The notes under the pieces were generated by a model. The model had not been told where the DNA came from and searched no databases. It saw nothing but the letters and a program-made list of their open reading frames with translations. This document shows positions 55,884 through 64,000 of a stretch of 64,000 bases of DNA, in pieces. This DNA is from Beta vulgaris subsp. vulgaris. Lineage: Eukaryota; Streptophyta; Magnoliopsida; Caryophyllales; Amaranthaceae. The stretch covers positions 1,302,001 through 1,366,000 of the forward strand of contig NC_079209.1 in the NCBI RefSeq assembly GCF_026745355.1. The letters run 5' to 3'. How positions within the stretch are numbered: the first letter of the stretch is position 1; each line of letters begins with the position of its first letter. A program made the translations under genes and the position numbers.

Positions 55884-56280
55884 TTTTGTTATCCAAATAA
55901 GGGAAAGCTTAGCCCTTTCTTTTCCCTCCCAATCTCCCTATTCAAACAAGTCCCATTGTTCAAGAAACAAAACGGTTCCATGAGTATGTAAAATTGACAT
56001 TGGTAACTTAACAATTTATATATTCCACTTTCAAAACAATACTCAAAGAATTCGTCTTTTGTGTGACGCATTGCACAAAGTGGATTATGATTACCCCCAT
56101 ATAATATAATCTTAGTAACCTCATTTGCAGTAGTAGGAAGTTTTTTCAAAAATAGTTAGGAAAATTATTATGTGACCTCTATTTGTGGAAAATGGTGCAA
56201 TAGAAAACAAAAACTAAGAATATATGTACTCAAAGAGTCAGAGTTACATCATTACAAACTTAATAATTCTTATCGTCATA
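55884..56280. other. AT-rich intergenic DNA
   Basis: The 86-codon frame on the minus strand at 55889-56149 shows no recognisable features. Nothing else seen. Confidence 0.35.
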
Positions 56281-56510
56281 TACTTCCTCCGTTTTAAAAT
56301 ATAAGACACATACGATGTTCGAGGACGAACTTTGACCGTTAAGTACTCTCAATTTATGTTGATAGAAAATTTTAAAAAATAATGTTATTCTAGTATTTTT
56401 AAAGACAAATCCAACAATATATTTTTTATTTATCGTATTCAAGAAATATTTGTAGTCAAAGCAAATTTCCGTAAAGCATGTATGTCTTATATTTTGAAAC
56501 AGAAAGAGTA
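56281..56510. mobile_element. Stowaway-like MITE
   Basis: TACTTCCTCCGTTTTAAAAT at the left and the inverted ATTTTGAAACAGAAAGAGTA at the right. Same subfamily as the next copy, sharing CGTAAAGC and GTCTTATATTTTGAAACAG. Confidence 0.88.
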
Positions 56511-56883
56511 TGTATTATTAGTGCTCTTGTATATCTAGTTAGTAACCCTAAACACACCATCAACAAGTATTCAAGTAATATGGTGTATCACATGTCAAAA
56601 TTCCTATACCTCAAATGCCAACACTTAAATTTATTCTGTCTCATATGGATAAGATTAATAATAAAATCACCATTCTTTCTAAAATCTAGCAAGATTTTTA
56701 TAAAGAAAAGTAAAATTTGTTGCCTGTGATCATTGCCGTTTAGGCGGCCACTTCAAAATAACCAACTGGCTTCACATGATTCATAACATAGTAATTAATA
56801 GGCTAATAGCTTCAAAAATTCTTTCTATTACTGAAACAGTGGGTACGATTTGCTGCAAGTTGACCGACGAACATTCAAATGAC

Positions 56884-57121
56884 TACTCCTCCCGTTTCAC
56901 AGTATAAGGTATGTACGAGGTTCGAGATCAAACTTTGACCGTTAATTATTCTCAATTTATAATGATAAAAAAAATTAAAAATAATATTATTATAGTATTT
57001 TTCAAGATGAATCCAACGGTATAATTTTTATAATTTTTATTTATCATATTTGAGAGATATTTATGGTCAAAACAAATTTTCGTAAAGCGTGAATGCCTTA
57101 TATTTTGAAACAGAGGGAGTA
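56884..57121. mobile_element. Stowaway-like MITE
   Basis: TACTCCTCCCGTTTCACAGT at the left and the inverted TTTGAAACAGAGGGAGTA at the right, with the interior co-linear with the copy at 56281. Confidence 0.88.
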
Positions 57122-57507
57122 TTTTAGAGAAATTTTAGTTCAGATTTTTTAGCGTATAAATTGCTCTACTATAACATGTGTTTACTTGGTGGTGGGTCTA
57201 TTCTAATGTAAACACACTATATTCAACTCAAATTATTATTTCTCTGGAGGAATTTATACTTTGGGAGCAATAATTATTAACTGTATTAGGCAAGTCGTTT
57301 TCTTACTATTTACTAATAGTACAAGTTTTGTTAAATCATGCATTTACTTGAGTGGGACTAAAAGACCATGATAATAATAGATGACAATTACAAGCTTAGT
57401 GTCTTCTTGATTTGTCAAACTCTTTACAATTACTAATAATTGGGTTTTTGAAATTTAGTTGGGAGAAGTTAGTTGAATCAAGTGGGTCGTGTTTTTGCAA
57501 TTTGTTG

Positions 57508-57683
57508 TACTTCATCCGTTTCAATATAATTGTGACACTTTTAAAATTAAAGACTCGTAGATAATTTTTGGAGAGGAGCGATATAAAGAGAAGTTATTAT
57601 CTAAATTAAAAGTGTAACAACTAAATCGAAACTTAATTCTTAAAATAGAAAACATCACAACTAAATTGAAACGGAGGAAGTAA
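57508..57683. mobile_element. Stowaway-like MITE
   Basis: TACTTCATCCGTTTCAATAT at the left and the inverted TTGAAACGGAGGAAGTA at the right. A different subfamily, with AATTGTGACACTTTTAAAAT inside. A LINE tail is inserted just beside its right end. Confidence 0.85.
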
Positions 57684-57701
57684 TTAATAGTATGGTGAAT
57701 T

Positions 57702-57968
57702 TTTTTTTTTTTTTTTTTTGATACGGAAAAGAAACTTAGACTTGACCCCTAATCTGGAGGCCAGCCTAAAACATCCTTACGGATGATAAGGGAGAAATCA
57801 ATACAATAGGGAGGAAACCGATACAAAAGGGAAGGATAGTCGTGCGCCTTCCTAGCCATAAAGTCCGCTGCACAATTAGCTTCGCGCGAAAACAATGAAT
57901 GAACCTGCACTCAAGAAACCGAGACACATCAGCACTAGCATCTGAAACAATGTGAATGGGGCGTTGCA
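57702..57968 (-). mobile_element. 5'-truncated LINE tail with 16-bp target duplication
   Basis: TAATAGTATGGTGAAT is at 57686-57701 and 57969-57984. A run of about 20 T at the left end is the A tail. The minus strand encodes the end of a LINE RNase H domain: H-S-L-F-S-R-E-A-N-C-A-A-D-F-M-A-R-K, as in R-E-x-N-x-x-A-D-x-x-A, followed by a hydrophobic tail and P-P-D before the stop. Frame breaks lie upstream. About 270 bp remain. Confidence 0.88.
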
Positions 57969-58320
57969 TAATAGTATGGTGAATGGGGCGTTGCATAATA
58001 TAATAATAACGTAGTCTTTGGTATAGGTCATGAGATCTTATGAATCCAAGTAATCTATTCAGAAATAGTTGTCTCCTTCGTATATGCACTACAAACTAAA
58101 AAGACTTGGACTATATGTGAGAAATTAAATTACTTATTGTAAATAACACACATATTTTAGAAATATTCTTTAATAACACTTTTTGTTAAAATATTTATCT
58201 TGTTGGATTTTGGCCAAAAAGTTAAAACTTTCGATCATTGACCCTCCCATTTACCTACCTCTTTCTCGTGAAACTTCTAGCCAGGAATTGTCAATATTTA
58301 TGACTTTCATGCGCAGAGAG

Positions 58321-58591
58321 TAGAGGTGATCATTTTGGCCCGGCCCGCTTTTGGGCCGGGTTTTGGGCTGAATTTTTCGGCCCACGGGCCGGGTCGGGGT
58401 CGGCCCGGTCGTATTTTTTTGGTTTTGGGCTGGCTTTGGGCAAGCCAAAAACGACTTTTTAGTCTATTTTTTGTCCCGCTAATTTAAGCCCGAAATAGTG
58501 GACTTTGGACACAAAAATTCGGCCCGAATTTAGGCACGGCCCAACCAATGGGCAAAATTTTTGGCCGCGGCCCGGCCTATGATCACCTCTA
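58321..58591. mobile_element. hAT-like MITE (TAGAGGTGATCAT family)
   Basis: TAGAGGTGATCATTTTGGCC and the inverted TAGAGGTGATCATAGGCCGG are the ends. GCAGAGAG (58313) and ACAGAGAG (58592) form an 8-bp target duplication with one mismatch. GGCCCGGCC-type motifs fill the subterminal regions. The minus-strand open frame here is chance. Confidence 0.88.
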
Positions 58592-58599
58592 ACAGAGAG

Positions 58600-59620
58600 G
58601 TACGCAAAGAGGGAAGATCAATGAAAAAAAATTGACATTTTGACTAAAGTCCGACAAGAAGGTTGATATCAGAATAAAAAGTGACATGCAAGATATTTTT
58701 CCAAAAAAACAAAACATAAGGTGACTTTTAAGAATTATCATAACAAATTAGATCTTTTTTGATAAAATTCTTTATTTCATATGCACCTTGAAAACAAAAA
58801 CCAAATATATCATGACACTTATAATTTGCAAGAGTTTTAATATTATTATCCTGAAGAAAAGGGGAACACAAAGGGAAAAAAGATGGAAAAAGTTGCGCAT
58901 AAAAAAATGGATATTGGTTGGATTGAAGTTCTCAAGGCCCGATTTTATAAGTTGTTAATTCAATTCAAGCTTCACAATTATATAGCCTACCAAAGAGGTG
59001 AAAGGTAGCTGCCTACATTGGGCCAAGACTATTGACACTTGTTTTACTTAGTACGGCTCATCATAATTCATAACCCAACTACATATGAACAGTTCTCGAG
59101 TTATTTTATGACTTTTTGGTCTGCCCCATTTCGGGGAAATATGGGCTTATAGTTGATCGTTTGATAAACGATCTTTTTTTTTTTCTCTATCGGTCCATTT
59201 GGTAGTTGATTATAAATGGTGGTAATGAGCATGAATTGGTGTGTAAATTTGTGAAAAATATCATTGTTTATTCGTGGTAATGCTAATTTATCCTAAAGTG
59301 TTGTCCACTTTCCTTCTTAAATTTTCATTCCCATCCAATACCACCTTGTAGGTGATAATGGATGGTAATCAAAATTGTTTTCCTTTGGAGAACAAAAAAG
59401 TTTAGGGGTGAGATTGCTTGCGCATGGAGAAAAAATGTCTCTCCGTGGAGATTTTAAGGGTACTTCTGTAATAATATTACACTTAAAATTCATTTCCATT
59501 ATCGCAATTTATTAACGACTACCAAACGAGCCGTTATACTATCACTAGGAAAGTATAAAGCTAAATCCAACCTAATTTGATTTATACTCAGCGTATTTAG
59601 AACTCATATTGGACTAGGAT
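58600..59620. other. AT-rich intergenic DNA
   Basis: No gene recognised. CCATTTGGTAGTTGATTATA at about 59195 and, inverted, AACGACTACCAAACGAGCCG at about 59515 could be the ends of a further decayed element. Confidence 0.35.
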
Positions 59621-60285
59621 TAGAGATGGCAATGGGTAGGATCCGGACAGGGTCCTCTAGGATCTAGTTCCATTTTTTAAGCAAGGATCCAGATCCTATC
59701 CGTATCCATTAGGTAATAAGAATGAGGGTCCAGATCCAGATTTGTATGGATCCTATGGATCCGAGTCCTAAATGGATTCAAAATGGATCCTTGCCTATTT
59801 TGTTCAAACTACCCTAATTTTCACAACAATTAAAGGTTTTAAACAATAAAGTCATCTAGTATCAACCAAAAATTACATTTAATTTCTAAAAATAACCATT
59901 GCAACCATTTACAACCACTTAATTATCATATTGTAGATTAATCAACTATTTCTGTAAGATTAACAATTATCAACCGATTTTTGAACTCAATAATCTAGTA
60001 AATTCGCACATTAATTAGAACAATAATTCGAAATTCAAGCAATAATTCGTTATTACTTGTAATAACTAATATTACAATATTAAATAATAATAATATTATT
60101 ATTATAAAAATGGATAACAAATAGATCTGGATAATAATTTAGGACCCGGTCCAGATCCGTTTTTTTCAAGGAGGATCCAGATCCTACTCGAATCCATAAG
60201 GTCCAAAATTTGAGGATCCAGGTCCGTAAAAAATGGATCTGGATCCACGAATCCGGGTAGGGTCCATTACCCACTGCCATCTCTA
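59621..60285. mobile_element. hAT-like element (TAGAGATGGCA family)
   Basis: TAGAGATGGCAATGGGTAGG and the inverted TAGAGATGGCAGTGGGTAAT are the ends. ACTAGGAT and ATTAGGCT flank it as a diverged 8-bp duplication. GGATCC/GATCCAGATCC motifs crowd both arms, with an AT-rich centre. No coding sequence. Confidence 0.85.
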
Positions 60286-60478
60286 ATTAGGCTCAAAATT
60301 GACCTGTCCAAGTCAACAAGATGTGGAAAAATAATGACATAAATCCATCAATTTTTAACACTAAACTAATTAATAGTTAACTCGAACGTGATCGTCTTGA
60401 TTATGACCCAAATTGTGCCCCAATCACACTTAATTACTCACTAAACTAATAAACCTAAACAAGAAGCGAACTTCTGCC

Positions 60479-60682
60479 CAGTTCGATATCGCCGACATCG
60501 ACTCCGACCGCCGCCGCTGGTGGCTCAGCAACCCCAACGAGGAGACCATCCTTCATACCGGGTTTGGCTCCGAAAATCTTAAAATCCGATCTGGCGATTT
60601 GAAGCTAAAGCGAGTGAGCGACCTCCTCCACCGCTGTGGGGCTGCTGCTTCGTTGCGAAATTTGACTGTAGAGCTTCCTTGA
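60479..60682 (+). pseudogene. GC-rich 5'-truncated coding fragment, probably retroposed
   Basis: Sixty-seven codons, open upstream but without an ATG, starting Q-F-D-I-A-D-I-D-S-D-R-R-R-W-W-L and ending S-L-R-N-L-T-V-E-L-P before TGA. The composition is strikingly GC-rich for this window. It is followed by about 145 bp of 3'-untranslated-like sequence and an A run at 60828-60838. The missing start, absence of introns and A tail suggest a retroposed gene or LINE fragment. I do not recognise the protein. A target duplication was not convincing. Confidence 0.5.
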
Positions 60683-60839
60683 GAGGCTAGAACTAGTTTT
60701 TCCTTTTCTTTTTTCTTGTAATTTAGTTATCTAGTAGTCTCTCCCTGAGATAGCGATTCTACTAGTTTTAGGTTCCTGGTGGATATTTTCCTGAGATAGG
60801 GATCCACTAGTACCTCATGTACCTCCAAAAAAAAAAAAT

Positions 60840-62257
60840 TTGAAGAACGAGAGAGAACCTATTATGTTAGTTTTGGCAAACATTCACGGTGTTGCGACTT
60901 GCGCATATTACTATATAAGACGCTAACTAGATGATGCATAGATAAATAAAGGTATGAAGAGTTTATAAGAACTTGAACGAGACTAGCAATAAGATGATAT
61001 GAAGAAATTAGGTTTGTAAGAGCACATAAACTTGAGGAATGAGGAGCATATAAAGAGAAGCACAAAATCTTTATATGCAACTATCTATTATAAGTTATTG
61101 AATCTTGTGATTGATCCTATCATGCATATGGGAATCAACTAACACTTTCACATTTATATGCTACTCCCTCCTTCCCAAAATATAGTTCACGTTTCTTTTT
61201 GCACAGTCTTCAATACGTACCACCTTTGACCTACTATATCTTTAATTTCGTATCAGTAAAAAATATAATTTTTTTGATATTATGAATGTACACATTGAGA
61301 CGAATCTAATAAGACTCCATATGATCAAGTATGTTTTAGTCTATACATTAACGAGAATATCTGGTCAAAGTTTGAAAAATTTGACTCCCAAAATAAAAAC
61401 AGAAACTATATTTTGGGATTGAAGGAGTACTTTTATAGTCCTTTTTAAAAAAACTTAGAATGTTTTAAACAACTATTTTTGGTTCACTCGTTAAGAGAAG
61501 CGCAGATCTATATGCGCCTAAGAACAATGTTGCTGAAAACGAGATAAGGCTAGCTCACTCCCAAAATTCATGAATCATGAGATATACAGCCCTAATAAAT
61601 TTTGCGTACTTAAAAGACTACATGCAGAGGTCGGTGGTGGTGACTGGTGACAACCGACATTTTGATATAGTATCATTAGTATGTGTTCTTTACTTTGTTA
61701 TGGGTTTATATAGAACAATGAAGATAAGCCCTCTAGGCTCTACTTATAGCAAGTGGAGTATAAGGGAGAGTTAAGATTCAATTGTTAAGGTGTGCTCAAA
61801 TCCACATCAATCTTACCAATACTTGCTCCAGCTATACTCCGATATGCACATGTAATCATGCACAACATGTTTGTTCATTACTCTCTCGTCTCTCCATTCC
61901 AAAATTGTAACTCTTGCATCATATGTCTTGAACTCTCGATTATAAAACTTAATGTTGATTATTAATTTTCATCGATATATAAGAAAACATATAATTATGG
62001 AAGATTTTATTAGATTTGTTTGAATGTATAAATATATTGTCATGGCGATCAATTATTTATATAGAGCTATACTTTTACTCCCTCGGTTATAGGTAGAGAT
62101 ATTAAAGTACTTTTACTCCATTAGTTTCCTATTTTCTAATCTTGTGAGTTTACTCGTCTTTTTATCGAGTGCACAACTAGAAGGGTATTGTGCATATTGA
62201 ATCTTAACAGAGGAACACAATCTCATCGCACCACATAGTCAGCGACTTGGTTTATAT
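60840..62257. other. AT-rich intergenic DNA with one MITE
   Basis: Besides the Stowaway-like copy at 61162-61429 and lone Stowaway-like ends near 61882 and 62077, nothing is recognised. Confidence 0.4.
61162..61429. mobile_element. Stowaway-like MITE
   Basis: TACTCCCTCCTTCCCAAAAT at the left and the inverted ATTTTGGGATTGAAGGAGTA at the right. Interior blocks (CACATTGAGACGAATCTAAT, GGTCAAAGTTTGA) are shared with the copies at 17827 and 22525. Confidence 0.9.
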
Positions 62258-62273
62258 AATAATATTTCTAACA

Positions 62274-62486
62274 ATTTTTTTATCAGGAAAGATAATTGGT
62301 ACGAAAATCAACCCCTATTATGCTACTAGCTATGCAGGGAACAGTGGAACACCAGTTCAAAGGGTTGCTACAAGGCTAAACAATTCATAATTGAATACCC
62401 CAACATATTGTTGGGATGAGGATTTGAACCCTGTGCAATTCCCTGAAATTCGGGATGGTACTCCACTGAGTTACCACCTCTCCCTC
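62274..62486 (-). mobile_element. tRNA-derived SINE, minus strand
   Basis: AATAATATTTCTAACA (62258) and AATAATACTCCTAACA (62487) flank it. A T-run at its left edge is the A tail. On the minus strand it starts GGGAGAGGTGGTAACTCAGT (box A) and has box B GGGTTCAAATCC about 45 bp on, close to a real tRNA head. Confidence 0.82.
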
Positions 62487-62502
62487 AATAATACTCCTAA
62501 CA

Positions 62503-64000
62503 TGCTACATCTACTATACCAAACAATATGGCCCACATCCAATCATAGTTATTATGAAGTCGTATTTCCTAAATGGCAGTGATACCTCATTTTTAAGGTC
62601 CATTCTTGATTATACTATTACCATGTGTAATTTTGCTTGGTAAAAAGGAACCGGTCTCAACTATTACTCTAGGAACTTGTTGGTTGGCCGAGAAAATTAT
62701 GGAAATTTCCATATTCTAAAAAGTGTAATATAGGCTTGTTATTTAGTTGACAAAAAGTTTACAAACTAGAAGAAGCAGCTTACTTACGACCCCCCCCCCA
62801 GGTAAGTAGAAATCCATAAGAAGTTCTACTTCCCTCGTGAATAACCAAACAATATTTTCCAATTCCTAAAAGTTTATAAAAGGAACTTAATAAATGCGTA
62901 TTCAAAATTTATGGGATTTTTTACTTACTAAGTTGCTATATATGGTGAACCAAAACAAGTCCTAGGACTAGTCGGAGTAAGATAGCAAGGTAAAGGAACT
63001 CGATAGCCCTAACATTGTTCCAATAATGGAGTTTAAAGAAAGAAAACAACAATCTCCACAAGAACCAAAAACAGAAGTGGCGTATATTCAAAATTACGTT
63101 AACATATCTTTTTATAGCGCATTCAAATTTCAGTAGTTTCTAAATCAGGTACGTGTTTTACTCATATTTAAACATCAAACTCAAGAAAGTCCACTATAAG
63201 GAAAAATTATCAGCTTGTAATTACTATGTTTTGCCTTTGGATGACTTGTAATATTTTCAATTTTTAGTTACTACCCTATGAGTTATGATTTATGAAGTAT
63301 ATTAGCATTTATATTTATACTGTTAAGCATACTATGATTAGGTGTTTTTAGGTTTTCTTCTAAAGTGTCCTCTTTTTAAGACTTATATTAGTTATTAATT
63401 CTGGACGATGCTCCGAGTTATTAATATTTTCATATCAAAAGAGAGCATCTAATGTTACATAGTTCATTGGTTAGAACTTTACTATTATATTAACTTGAGG
63501 TTACATGATCAAATCTTGTACGAAACATATTTCTAATTTTTTTTTTTTGAAGGAATATTTCTAAATTTTTTAATGTATATGTTGATGACATGGAACGAAA
63601 CAACTAAAAGAACAATGTCACGTGGAGTGTGTACTTGCTTCGGAACTCCTTTTAACATATTTGTATAGATTAGTTTTAGGTCATGGGAGTTCATATAATT
63701 CATCATACACTCGAGTGTATCATGTGCATGGTACACCTAAACCTCTATTTTTTTTTCTAATTGCTATGATAAATATTTTTGATACCCCAAATAGTTATAG
63801 TTTTAGGCCGGGTATCATACGACTTAATTGTTTTGAAAAAGGCGAAGGTTCAATATTTATTTCAGCAAACACATGGCACACCTATGATAACATTTCAATG
63901 TACAAGCTCCTTTAGAAATAATGTCCGATGCAAATATATACTTAATAATTTTATATTTTTATTCAATCATTTTCCCTCTCATGACATTTACGGCGCTACT
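62503..64000. other. AT-rich intergenic DNA; one possible SINE
   Basis: No gene recognised. At about 63458-63545, TAGTTCATTGGTTAGAAC and TTACATGATCAAATCTTG resemble SINE boxes A and B, followed by a T/A-rich tail, but a target duplication is unclear. Confidence 0.35.

Noticed and set aside
58251..58448. Minus-strand frame rich in Pro/Lys/Arg
   Set aside because: Translation of GGCCCGG subterminal repeats of the hAT-like MITE at 58321.
62400..62486. Possible tRNA gene on the minus strand
   Set aside because: Boxes A and B are good, but the anticodon arm does not fold properly and the segment is the head of an A-tailed insert with target duplications, so it is a SINE.

Overview
The window is AT-rich nuclear DNA from a flowering plant. 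Introns have plant-type borders, and the recognisable host proteins are plant families: a VAP4-type vesicle-associated protein, a class I carboxylesterase, an STP-type monosaccharide transporter and a jacalin-related lectin. The overall style (TTCAG-rich MITEs, many small hAT, Stowaway and SINE copies) would fit a eudicot, possibly Caryophyllales (beet/spinach/quinoa group). That placement is inference and was not tested.

Host genes, left to right: a small, probably plastid-targeted protein of unknown function (+, 3843-5364, 2 exons); a VAP4-1/4-2-like MSP-domain protein (+, 8914-16252, 7 exons, 5.1 kb first intron); a 77-aa intronless small protein ending in a V-M-F-L-N-C-W-G motif (+, 18312-18545); a jacalin-related lectin (-, 24594-25485, at least 3 exons); an intronless carboxylesterase (+, 40042-41013); and an STP1-like H+/hexose symporter (-, 43427-47746, 4 exons). 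They look like independent single-copy-style genes with no evident shared pathway.

Most of the remainder is transposable-element debris, often with readable boundaries. 1-1803 is a copia gag/protease/integrase fragment without reverse transcriptase. 1.86-3.66 kb holds hAT-like, foldback and Helitron-like pieces. 5.39-6.75 kb is a hAT-like element with a retroposon inside it. 6.96-7.30 kb is a TTCAG-repeat MITE. 19.69-21.51 kb is a hAT-like element with a perfect 8-bp target duplication and different tandem arrays at its two ends. 25.81-29.81 kb is an L1-type LINE whose 5' half is inverted relative to its 3' half and which is flanked by a 16-bp duplication (a twin-priming structure).

31.86-38.68 kb is a Mutator-like element (MULE) with TIRs of about 180 bp and a perfect 9-bp target duplication. 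It carries a MURA-type transposase on the minus strand and a convergent GRF zinc-finger/transmembrane gene on the plus strand. Its transposase is interrupted by a 1776-bp CACTA element (34377-36152) with a 3-bp duplication. The MULE may itself sit in a hAT-like element (31517-39107), which would be a three-level nest. From 48 kb to the end there are no convincing host genes. This part holds SINEs, Helitron-like copies, Stowaway and hAT MITEs, a 5'-truncated LINE tail and a GC-rich retroposed coding fragment.

Everything was read by eye and no database or alignment search was run. Exon borders come from GT/AG and reading-phase consistency plus family knowledge.
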